From positions 372,001 to 436,000 of the forward strand of contig NZ_BMHI01000004.1 in NCBI RefSeq assembly GCF_014640635.1: DNA of 64,000 nucleotides, given 5' to 3'. The notes beneath the pieces are model-generated. The model was not told the DNA's origin. It saw only the letters and a list, made by a program, of their open reading frames with translations, and did no database searches. Source of the stretch: Flexivirga endophytica. GTDB taxonomy: Bacteria > Actinomycetota > Actinomycetes > Actinomycetales > Dermatophilaceae. Shown here piece by piece: positions 56,918 through 64,000 of this stretch; positions within the stretch are counted from its first letter, which is position 1, and the number at the start of each line of letters is the position of its first letter. The position numbers were made by a program, and so were the translations under genes.

Positions 56918-56976
56918 TCACCCCACAAAGTTCTCCGCTCGTACCTCGCTCCGATACTTCGCGGGGGGCCCGATGA
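56914..56976 (+). repeat. 63-bp repeat, copy 2: mini-ORF bridging pup and prcB
   Basis: 58/63 identical to 26365-26427. GTG at 56914 overlaps the pup stop (GTGA). After 19 more codons ([19 protein letters not shown]) the TGA overlaps the prcB start (ATGA). Removing a 60-bp unit with its TGA duplication would restore a direct pup/prcB stop-start overlap. Translation could therefore pass pup, mini-ORF and prcB in series. Confidence 0.8.
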
Positions 56977-57782
56977 GCTCCAACAAGCTTCCCCCCTCCT
57001 ATTTGCAAACGGGTTCGTCGTCATTCACCGAGTTCCTCTCCGCGCACGCGCCGGAGCTCGTGCCCGGCTCACGCACGATCCCGATCTCGGCGGTCGACGT
57101 GCCGCACGGCACCACGATCGTCGCGATCGCGTATGCCGACGGTGTGCTGCTGGCCGGTGACCGCCGGGCGACGATGGGCAACCTGATCGCCAACAACGAG
57201 ATGCTCAAGGTCTTCGCCGCCGATGACTACTCGGCGGTCGGCATCGCCGGCACCGCCGGCACCGCCATCGAGATGGTGCGGCTCTTCCAGGTGGAGTTGG
57301 AGCACTACGAGAAGATCGAGGGCACTCGGTTGTCCCTGGTCGGCAAGGCCAACCGGCTCGCGACGATGATCCGCGGCAACCTCGGTATGGCGATGCAGGG
57401 CCTGTCGGTCGTGCCACTCTTCGGCGGGTTCGACCTCGACCGGGACGCCGGCCGGATCTTCTCCTACGACGTCACCGGCGGCTGCTACGAGGAGCACGAC
57501 TTCCACTCGGTCGGATCGGGTTCGCTGTTCGCGCGCGGCGCGCTGAAGAAGCTCTGGCGCCGTGGGCTGACCCGTGACGAAGCCGTCCGGGTGACAATCG
57601 AGGCGCTGTATGACGCTGCCGACGACGACTCGGCGACCGGCGGCCCCGACCTGGGTCGGCGCATCTGGCCGACCGTGGCGATCGTCGACGCAGAAGGAAC
57701 CCGGTTCGTCTCCGACGACGAGTTGGCGACGGTCGTCGAGCACGTCCTCGACGCTCGCCGCGAGATCGGAGGTACTCGATGA
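56973..57782 (+). CDS. prcB: 20S proteasome beta subunit
   Basis: 269 aa. A propeptide of 46 residues ends PHG, and autocleavage exposes Thr47 of [20 protein letters not shown], the catalytic nucleophile; Lys and Asp of the site follow ([28 protein letters not shown]). [20 protein letters not shown] and the acidic [13 protein letters not shown] loop are typical. Its ATG is supplied at the edge of the 63-bp repeat. It overlaps prcA by 4 nt. Confidence 0.97.
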   Translation: MSSNKLPPSYLQTGSSSFTEFLSAHAPELVPGSRTIPISAVDVPHGTTIVAIAYADGVLLAGDRRATMGNLIANNEMLKVFAADDYSAVGIAGTAGTAIEMVRLFQVELEHYEKIEGTRLSLVGKANRLATMIRGNLGMAMQGLSVVPLFGGFDLDRDAGRIFSYDVTGGCYEEHDFHSVGSGSLFARGALKKLWRRGLTRDEAVRVTIEALYDAADDDSATGGPDLGRRIWPTVAIVDAEGTRFVSDDELATVVEHVLDARREIGGTR

Positions 57783-58558
57783 GCATGCCGTTCTACGTCT
57801 CGCCCGAGCAGTTGATGAAGGACCGGGCGGATTACGCACGCAAGGGCATCGCCCGTGGCCGCTCGGTCGTGGTGCTGGCGTATGACGGCGGAATCGCCTT
57901 CGTCGCGGAGAACCCCAGCCGTGCACTGCACAAGATCTCGGAGATCTACGACCGCATCGCGTTCGCAGCGGTGGGCAAGTACAACGAGTTCGAGAACCTC
58001 CGCGTCGCCGGCATCCGGTATGCCGACCTGCGGGGCTACTCCTACGACCGCTCCGACGTGACGGCCCGCGGTCTGGCCAACGCCTACGCGCAGACACTCG
58101 GCACCGTCTTCACCCAGGAGTCCAAGCCCTACGAGGTCGAGATAGTCGTCGCCCAGGTCGACGACGACCCGGCGGATGACCAGATCTACCGGTTGACCTA
58201 CGACGGATCCGTCGGCGACGAGCAGGGTTTCGTCGCGATGGGCGGCGCCGCCGAGCACGTCAGCGCCGGCCTGCAGGAGCGGTGGGAGGCCGGCATGGAC
58301 CTCGGTGCCGTGCTGCGTCTGGCGATCGAGTTGCTGGGCGAGGACCCCAACGGCGGGTCTGCACGGACACTGACCGCCGACCAGCTCGAGGTCGCGGTGC
58401 TCGACCGGGCTCGCGAACGCCGCAAATTCCGCCGGATCGCGGGTTCGCTGTTGGAGGCGTTGCTCAGCACGGACGACCCGACCTCGGACGTGCCGCACAC
58501 CGACGACGAGCCGGGTGTCCACGACACCCACCTGACCGAGGACGAGCCGGAGGGCTGA
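57779..58558 (+). CDS. prcA: 20S proteasome alpha subunit
   Basis: 259 aa. [20 protein letters not shown] carries the gate-forming N-terminus, [20 protein letters not shown] and [20 protein letters not shown] follow. It forms the outer heptameric rings that dock ARC. A disordered acidic tail ends the protein ([17 protein letters not shown]). ATGA overlap with prcB; a strong hairpin follows, so it is the last gene of the operon. Confidence 0.97.
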   Translation: MSMPFYVSPEQLMKDRADYARKGIARGRSVVVLAYDGGIAFVAENPSRALHKISEIYDRIAFAAVGKYNEFENLRVAGIRYADLRGYSYDRSDVTARGLANAYAQTLGTVFTQESKPYEVEIVVAQVDDDPADDQIYRLTYDGSVGDEQGFVAMGGAAEHVSAGLQERWEAGMDLGAVLRLAIELLGEDPNGGSARTLTADQLEVAVLDRARERRKFRRIAGSLLEALLSTDDPTSDVPHTDDEPGVHDTHLTEDEPEG

Positions 58559-58561
58559 CGC

Positions 58562-58594
58562 GCTCGTGCGGGTCCGCCGCGGACCCGCACGAGC
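58562..58594 (+). terminator. Perfect 15-bp hairpin after prcA
   Basis: GCTCGTGCGGGTCCG (58562-58576) pairs with CGGACCCGCACGAGC (58580-58594) around a 3-nt loop, 4 bp after the prcA stop. It ends the proteasome operon. Confidence 0.85.
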
Positions 58595-58697
58595 CATATC
58601 CGGATGCCGTTGTCGGTGCCTCGTGACATGATCGATAGGCATCCCAGTCATCTCGCCGAGCCCACTTGTTGTCGAAGTCTCAGGGGACTCCATCGAC

Positions 58698-58718
58698 TTG
58701 ACTTCAAGTCCGCTTGAA
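58698..58718 (+). promoter_or_regulatory. MerR/SoxR-like operator in the ABC exporter promoter
   Basis: TTGACT (58698-58703, -35-like) overlaps the dyad TTCAAG-TCCG-CTTGAA (58703-58718). A dyad sitting directly after a -35 box is the layout of MerR-family promoters, and the sequence recalls SoxR boxes. A GAGGCT 19 nt after the -35 could be a poor -10. No regulator gene is adjacent. Confidence 0.45.
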
Positions 58719-58775
58719 CGCCGAGGCTGAGGTGTGCTTCGAAGTCGTCACTCGCCCAGGAGACCTCACCTCACG

Positions 58776-60770
58776 ATGACCCAGCAGCCCTCGCCGGCAA
58801 CCGTTCCTTCCGATAACAGATCGACCTCACACACCGCGTCGGACGGCCTGATCTCCGCACCCAAGGTCAGCCCGTCACCCGAGCGCCACCGCCGCACCAC
58901 GAGCCTGTTGCGCTTGGCGCCATACATCCGGCCCTACCGGGCGCGCTGGATCAGCATGTTGCTGTTCTCACTCGCGAGCCTCAGCGCCACGATCGTCATA
59001 CCGCTGATGACCAAGGCCGTCATCGACGGCCCGGTGAGTCACCACGACCAGCGAGGCCTGTGGGTCCTCGGCACGGCGGCCCTGGCGATCGGTATGGCGG
59101 AGGCCATCCTCTGGTTCGGGCGTCGGTGGCTGGTCGCGCGGGCGACGATGGGCATCGAGCGCGACATCCGCAAGGACATGTACGCACGGCTGCAGGTGCT
59201 GCCGATGTCGTTCCACGGCGGCTGGCAGTCCGGCCAGCTGCTGTCGCGGATCATGAACGACCTCAGCATGATCCGACGGTTGCTCAGCTTCGGCATCGTG
59301 ATGCTGATTCTCAACTCACTGCAGATCGTCGTCGTGACGATCATCCTGCTGGTGCTTTACTGGCCGCTGGGCGCGGTGGTCGTGATCTCGATCGTGCCGA
59401 TCGCCGTTACGGTCCTGCACAACCAGCGCAAGTTCACCAAGCTCTCGCGGATGGCACAGGACCAGACCGGCGTCGTCGCCACCACGGTCGAGGAGTCGGC
59501 ACTCGGCCTGCGCGTGATCAAGTCGTTCGGTCGGGAGGACTACATCTACGACCGGTTCGACGAGAAGGCCACCGAGCTGTTCGACATCCAGGTCCGCAAG
59601 GTGCGCCTGCAGGCGAGCTTCTGGACGCTGCTGGAGGTCATTCCCAACATCACGCTGATCATCGTGCTGGGTCTCGGCGCCGCCGCGACCGGCTCGGGTG
59701 CGATCACTCTCGGCACCCTCGTCGCGTTCATCACCATGATGCTGTCGCTGGTCTGGCCGATCTCGTCGCTGGGTTTCCTGCTGTCGATGTCGCAGGAGGC
59801 GATGACCGCCGCCGATCGCGTGGTGGAGATCTTCGACACCGAGCCCGACATCACCGACGGGCCGGTCGCGGAGCTCTCGCACGGAGGGTCGCTGCGCCTG
59901 ACCGACGTCGGCTTCAAGTTCCCCGACGCCGGTGATGACGACGACGCGTGGGCCCTCCGGCACGTCAACCTCGAGCTGACGCCGGGGGAGACCATCGCGC
60001 TGGTCGGTGCCACCGGCTCCGGCAAATCGGTGCTCACGTCGTTGATCCCGCGGCTCTATGACGTCACCGAGGGTCGCATCGAGGTCGACGGCACCGACAT
60101 CCGGGAGCTGACCCTGCCGGCCCTGCGCGAGACGGTCGCCACCGCCTTCGAGGACCCGACGCTCTTCTCGTTGTCGGTGCGGGAAAACCTCACGCTCGGC
60201 CGTCCCGAGGCCACGGACGAGGAGATCGCCGAGGCGATCGACGTGGCCCAGGCACACTTCGTGCATGACCTGCCCTTCGGGCTCGAGACCCGGATCGGTG
60301 AGCAGGGGATGAGCCTGTCCGGCGGTCAGCGGCAACGGCTTTCGCTGGCTCGCGCGGTGCTGACGCACCCCAAGGTGCTGGTGCTGGACGACACGCTGTC
60401 CGCGCTGGACGTGCACACCGAGTCGCTGGTCGAGGAGGCGCTGCGTCGCGTGCTGCACGAGGTGACCGGTCTGGTGGTCGCACACCGTGCCTCCACCGTG
60501 CTGCTGGCCGACCGCGTCGCGTTGCTGCAGGACGGCAGGATCACCCATGTGGGCACGCATGCGCAGTTGCTGGCGACCGTGCCCAGCTACCGCTACCTGC
60601 TGGCCGCCGACGACGAGCTCGACGATGGAGCCGATCCGGACCCGACCTGGTGCACCGACGACGATCGGCGGTGCGCGCAGGACGGCGTGGAGATCACCGA
60701 GGGTTCCGAGGAAGCCTCCCGTGACGACCTGTCCGGAGTGCACCGTCCGATGCGGGAGGCGCGCCGATGA
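58776..60770 (+). CDS. ABC exporter half, degenerate ATPase site
   Basis: 664 aa from ATG 58776. Six-helix membrane domain to ~350 (type I exporter), nucleotide-binding domain after ~410: Walker A LVGATGSGKSVL, signature LSGGQRQRLSLARAVL, Walker B VLVLDDTLSALD, switch VVAHRAST. The residue after Walker B is Asp, where the catalytic Glu is usual, so this site is probably weak. It pairs with the next gene (ATGA overlap) as a heterodimeric multidrug or lipid exporter. C-terminal ~60 residues are acidic and disordered. Confidence 0.92.
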   Translation: MTQQPSPATVPSDNRSTSHTASDGLISAPKVSPSPERHRRTTSLLRLAPYIRPYRARWISMLLFSLASLSATIVIPLMTKAVIDGPVSHHDQRGLWVLGTAALAIGMAEAILWFGRRWLVARATMGIERDIRKDMYARLQVLPMSFHGGWQSGQLLSRIMNDLSMIRRLLSFGIVMLILNSLQIVVVTIILLVLYWPLGAVVVISIVPIAVTVLHNQRKFTKLSRMAQDQTGVVATTVEESALGLRVIKSFGREDYIYDRFDEKATELFDIQVRKVRLQASFWTLLEVIPNITLIIVLGLGAAATGSGAITLGTLVAFITMMLSLVWPISSLGFLLSMSQEAMTAADRVVEIFDTEPDITDGPVAELSHGGSLRLTDVGFKFPDAGDDDDAWALRHVNLELTPGETIALVGATGSGKSVLTSLIPRLYDVTEGRIEVDGTDIRELTLPALRETVATAFEDPTLFSLSVRENLTLGRPEATDEEIAEAIDVAQAHFVHDLPFGLETRIGEQGMSLSGGQRQRLSLARAVLTHPKVLVLDDTLSALDVHTESLVEEALRRVLHEVTGLVVAHRASTVLLADRVALLQDGRITHVGTHAQLLATVPSYRYLLAADDELDDGADPDPTWCTDDDRRCAQDGVEITEGSEEASRDDLSGVHRPMREARR

Positions 60771-62641
60771 GTACCGAGACCGACACGCAGACACGCAAGG
60801 ACAGCGAGCAGTTCGCCCGCGAGGAGGAACGCTGGCGGGGACGGATGTCCTCCGAGCACGACGACGACCTGCCGATCGACGAGTCGCGACCGATGCGACG
60901 CGAGGCGCGGCAACTGCTGGGGTCGCTCCTGGCGCCATACAAGAAGATGGTCGTCGTCCTCATCGTGCTGGTGATCATCGAGAACCTCGCACGCCTCTCG
61001 GTGCCACGCCTGGTCCAGGTCGGCATCGACCACGGCGTCCCGCCGATCTCGCGGGCCAACGACCCGCACGTCCTGCTGATCGTGCTGGGCGTGCTCGTCG
61101 CGGTCGTGACCGTGCAGGCGGTCACCCGGATGTTCTTCCTGCGACAGTCCGGCACGATCGGCGAGCTGGCGCTGCTGGAGCTGCGCCGGCGAATTTTCCG
61201 GCACTTCCAGCGGCTCGACGTGTCCTTCCACGACAAATACACGTCCGGCCGTGTCGTCAGCCGCTCCACCAATGACGTCGAAGCCATCCAGGACATGCTG
61301 GAGAACGGTTTCGACAGTCTGGTCACCGCCGTCCTCACCCTGGTGGGCACGGCGGTCCTGCTGATCACCCTGGACGTCGAGCTCGGCCTGATCTGTCTGG
61401 TGAGCTTTCCGATTCTGGTCGCGCTGTCGGCGTGGTTCCGGGGTGCCTCCAGCCGGACCTATCGCGAGGTCCGCGAGAGTGCCGCGTTGGTGATCGTGCA
61501 GTTCGTCGAGACGATGACCGGCATCAAGGCCGTGCAGGCCTACCGTCGCGAGCCGCGCAACCAGGAGATCTTCGAGGAGGTCGCCGAGCGCTACCGGGTG
61601 ATCAACGAGAAGACGTTCCGGTTGGTGGCGATCTTCATGCCGTCCGTGAAGCTGATCGGCAACATCATGACTGGCATCGTGCTGCTGTATGGCGGCTATC
61701 GCGTGCTGCACGGTCACATGACCGTCGGTGTGCTGACGGCGTTCCTGCTCTACCTGCGGATGTTCTTCGAGCCGATGCAGGACATCACCCAGTTCTTCAA
61801 CACCTTCCAGTCCGCGTCCTCCGCGCTGGAGAAGGTCGCCGGTGTCATCGCGACACCGCCCGGCATCAAAGACCCCGATGAGCCCAAGCAGCTCGAAAAG
61901 GTCGACGGGGCAGTCGAATTCGACGACGTACGGTTCGAATACGTGGCGGACCGGCCGGTTCTGCCCGGGCTGACGCTCGACATACCGGCGGGGCAGACTG
62001 TCGCCCTGGTCGGCACCACGGGTGCGGGCAAGACGACGATCGCCAAGTTGATGGCCAGGTTCTACGACCCGACATCGGGTGCCGTTCGACTGGACGGGGT
62101 GGACCTGCGGGACGTGGATCAGCCGCAACTGCGGCGACACGTGGTGCTGGTGACGCAGGAGAACTTCATGTTCGAGGGTTCGGTCGCCGACAACATCCGC
62201 TTCGGCAAGCCGACCGCGACGGACGCCGAGATCCGGGCGGCCGCCGAAGCCGTGGGCGCGGACCACTTCATCGACAAGTTGCCCGACGGCTACGACACCG
62301 ACGTCGCCAAGCGCGGCGGTCGGTTGTCCGCCGGGCAGCGGCAGCTGGTGGCGTTCGCACGCGCGTTCCTGGCCGACCCGGCCGTCCTCATCCTGGACGA
62401 GGCGACCTCCTCGTTGGACATCCCGAGCGAGCGGCTGGTGCAGCGTGCGCTGGAGACGGTGCTCGCTGACCGGACCGCGCTGATCATCGCCCATCGGCTC
62501 TCGACGGTCGAGGTGGCCGACCGGGTGCTGGTGCTGGAGCACGGTCGAGTGCTCGAGGACGGCACGCCCGCCGACCTGATCGGTGCAGGTGACGGTCGGT
62601 ACGCCGCCCTGCATCGTGCGTGGGTGGAGTCGCTCGCCTGA
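60767..62641 (+). CDS. ABC exporter half, canonical Walker B
   Basis: 624 aa. Charged N-terminal ~45 residues, six-helix membrane domain, then Walker A LVGTTGAGKTTIAKLMARFY, Q-loop VTQENFMFEGSV, signature RLSAGQRQLVAFARAFLADP (Ala in LSGGQ), Walker B VLILDEATSSLD, switch IIAHRLSTVEVAD. It has the catalytic Glu that its partner lacks, and a changed signature, as usual in asymmetric heterodimers. Transported substrate unknown. Confidence 0.93.
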   Translation: MSTETDTQTRKDSEQFAREEERWRGRMSSEHDDDLPIDESRPMRREARQLLGSLLAPYKKMVVVLIVLVIIENLARLSVPRLVQVGIDHGVPPISRANDPHVLLIVLGVLVAVVTVQAVTRMFFLRQSGTIGELALLELRRRIFRHFQRLDVSFHDKYTSGRVVSRSTNDVEAIQDMLENGFDSLVTAVLTLVGTAVLLITLDVELGLICLVSFPILVALSAWFRGASSRTYREVRESAALVIVQFVETMTGIKAVQAYRREPRNQEIFEEVAERYRVINEKTFRLVAIFMPSVKLIGNIMTGIVLLYGGYRVLHGHMTVGVLTAFLLYLRMFFEPMQDITQFFNTFQSASSALEKVAGVIATPPGIKDPDEPKQLEKVDGAVEFDDVRFEYVADRPVLPGLTLDIPAGQTVALVGTTGAGKTTIAKLMARFYDPTSGAVRLDGVDLRDVDQPQLRRHVVLVTQENFMFEGSVADNIRFGKPTATDAEIRAAAEAVGADHFIDKLPDGYDTDVAKRGGRLSAGQRQLVAFARAFLADPAVLILDEATSSLDIPSERLVQRALETVLADRTALIIAHRLSTVEVADRVLVLEHGRVLEDGTPADLIGAGDGRYAALHRAWVESLA

Positions 62642-62661
62642 TAGACACGTGCGCCCCTCGC

Positions 62662-62760
62662 CGAGAGGACGGCCAAATATCGAGAGGACAGGCAATGCCC
62701 GCCTCACCAGCCACATCCGTCACAAATCGCCTGTCCCGTCGACGAAAGACTGTCCTCTCG
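62662..62760. repeat. Direct and inverted copies of CGAGAGGAC between convergent genes
   Basis: CGAGAGGAC occurs at 62662-62670 and again within CGAGAGGACAG at 62681-62691. The inverted form CTGTCCTCTCG stands at 62750-62760, a perfect 11-bp match. The 58-nt loop is too long for a simple terminator. It may be a REP-like element or a protein-binding array. Confidence 0.6.
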
Positions 62761-62792
62761 GTCTGACGGGAAGCCAGCCTGGTGAGGGAGCG

Positions 62793-63788
62793 TCAGCGGT
62801 CGGCCGCGCGAGTTTCCGCGATCAGGGCGCGTTCGTCGGCGGGGGACAATCCTGCCTTGCGGGTGCGACCGGGTCCGGCCTGGATCTCCCAGGCCAGTGT
62901 GTCGCGGATCGACTCCTCGAGCGCTCTGGTCCGCAGCCCGGCCACGCGCGCTGCTGCGGGGGATCGCGTTGCGAATCCTGCGTATTCGGGCTGCGGCAGC
63001 CACAACGGAAGGCTACGTTCACCTGCCCACGGCGCAATCTCGTGCTCGGTGATCCACTCCTGGTCGACCGCAACGAGGTCACCGTCATGGCCGGCCACCT
63101 CACGTGCCAGGGAGAGGTACTCGCTCAGCGCGATGTGCTCGGTGGTCGCGTTGAACACTCCGCCGGTGCCGCGCTCGGTGGCCTCGACAAGCCAGCCCGC
63201 GAGGTCCCGGGCGTCGATCAATTGGACCGACGAGTCGGGTGCATCGGGCACCAGCACGGTGCCGTCGTCCGTGATCGGGTGCGCAAAACGCAGCGGCCAG
63301 TAGCCGGTTCGGTCACTGTGGTCACCCGGACCGGTGATCAGGCCCGGTCGCGCGATCAGTGCGTTGTCGCCGTATGCCGCCAGGACGGCCTGCTCGCAGG
63401 CGACCTTGCACTCGCCGTACTTCTCGACGTCGAACGGTCCTTCGTACGGTTCCAGCAACCGCGCTGATTCGTCCTGGCCGGGCAGGTCGTCCTCGGCGTA
63501 CACGGAGCACGTTGACACCAGTGCCCAGCGGTTGACCCGGTCTCGCAGTGCGGTGACTGCGCCCTGTGCGTGAGCCGGGACCATCGTCACGTCGATTGCC
63601 GCGTCGAAATCGCCATCGAGTGCCGAATAGGACTGTGGATCATCACGATCCGCGGCGACAAGGGTCACACCGCTCGGCGCGGGACGCTCGCCGCGCGCCA
63701 TACAGACCACTTCATAGCCCTGATCGAGCGCAGCGCGCACGATCTCGCCGCCGAGCCACGCCGTCCCACCGAGCACCAGAAGTCGCAT
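62793..63788 (-). CDS. NAD-dependent epimerase/dehydratase-like protein
   Basis: 331 aa from ATG 63788. Rossmann start MRLLVLGGTAWLGGEIVRAA, RWALVSTCSVYAEDDLPGQD, the YxxxK-like KYGECKVACEQAVLA, and NALIARPGLITGPGDHSDRT. Extended SDR of the type acting on sugar nucleotides or NAD(P)-linked isomerisations. Substrate unknown; a single gene between convergent and divergent neighbours. Confidence 0.85.
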   Translation of the reverse strand: MRLLVLGGTAWLGGEIVRAALDQGYEVVCMARGERPAPSGVTLVAADRDDPQSYSALDGDFDAAIDVTMVPAHAQGAVTALRDRVNRWALVSTCSVYAEDDLPGQDESARLLEPYEGPFDVEKYGECKVACEQAVLAAYGDNALIARPGLITGPGDHSDRTGYWPLRFAHPITDDGTVLVPDAPDSSVQLIDARDLAGWLVEATERGTGGVFNATTEHIALSEYLSLAREVAGHDGDLVAVDQEWITEHEIAPWAGERSLPLWLPQPEYAGFATRSPAAARVAGLRTRALEESIRDTLAWEIQAGPGRTRKAGLSPADERALIAETRAADR

Positions 63789-63900
63789 GCCGTCAGCCGA
63801 CCACGCCACTGCTTCCACCGCAACCTGTCGCTGCTCCCAGCAGCGGGCCGTTCCTCGCCTGCCGACGAGAGGGCCGGACGGGCCCTAGGCTTTGGAGATC

Positions 63901-64000
63901 ATGACCTATCGGACGATCGCGGCTGCCTGCGCCGGCGAACTCCAGGTGAGCCGCTCGCGTTTCCTGGCCGAGTTGCGGAGGGTGGAGACGGAGGAGCAGG
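63901..64000 (+). CDS. YigZ/IMPACT family protein, N-terminal part only
   Basis: 33 codons to the window edge: MTYRTIAAACAGELQVSRSR, FLAELRRVETEEQ. The SRFLAxLxRVETEEQ pattern is the start of YigZ (UPF0029 N-terminal) proteins. TAGGCT at 63886-63891 lies 9 nt upstream and GGAG 63894-63897 could serve as a ribosome site. Confidence 0.7.
   Translation, partial: MTYRTIAAACAGELQVSRSRFLAELRRVETEEQ

Overview
The window is high-GC actinobacterial DNA. A mycothiol ligase (MshC), a Pup-proteasome system (ARC, Dop, Pup, PrcB, PrcA), an F420-type oxidoreductase, ANTAR regulators and many leaderless-type starts (a TANNNT hexamer 6-9 nt before ATG/GTG) place it in the Actinomycetes. My guess is a Micrococcales relative such as Dermacoccaceae; this is inference, because no rRNA or other placing marker is present. 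Much of the 21-58 kb part recalls the mycobacterial prcBA to mshC neighbourhood.

Layout. 1-8.6 kb is a stress and envelope region: an acidic-tailed protein cut by the left edge, four ANTAR regulators (three with GAF domains), a VOC protein, a frameshifted secreted protein with its sortase, and small membrane or hydrophilic proteins. 8.7-14.6 kb holds an MFS transporter, a small Cys protein, transketolase, an enolase-superfamily enzyme and a hemerythrin protein. 14.8-18.5 kb holds small ORFs, an IS3-like transposase remnant, ilvD, tRNA-Leu(GAG) and a TerD protein. 18.5-33.5 kb is a conserved block: ATP-dependent DNA ligase, M20 peptidase, DUF5703, aldo/keto reductase, LLM oxidoreductase, histidine phosphatase, DUF3090, SCO1664-like protein, mshC, PAC2, metH and a HAD hydrolase. 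33.5-37.5 kb is accessory: a Pro/Ser/Thr-rich surface protein, an XRE regulator divergent from a DHA2 exporter, and a DinB-like protein.

37.5-58.6 kb is the proteasome region: RecB-like nuclease, site-2 protease, tRNA m1A methyltransferase and arc, then about 12.6 kb of accessory genes, then dop-pup-prcB-prcA. The accessory block has a DUF559-like gene between two near-identical palindromes, a MerR regulator fused to a sliding-clamp-like domain with an MFS partner, LemA and a membrane protein, a two-subunit molybdenum hydroxylase, an FBP-domain protein, a sugar/alditol oxidase, DUF3054, a Gfo/Idh/MocA protein and an alpha/beta hydrolase. 58.7-64 kb holds a heterodimeric ABC exporter behind a MerR/SoxR-like dyad, an epimerase-like protein and the start of a YigZ-family gene.

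The most unusual signals are: (1) a 63-bp repeat, 58/63 identical, placed exactly on the start codons of mshC and prcB, each copy forming a 20-codon mini-ORF joined by stop/start overlap to the gene; (2) the MerR-clamp fusion; (3) the 40-bp palindromes flanking the DUF559-like gene; (4) a perfect 10-bp stem that would hide the metH ribosome binding site; (5) a HAD ORF after metH with no ordinary start codon before its conserved first strand.
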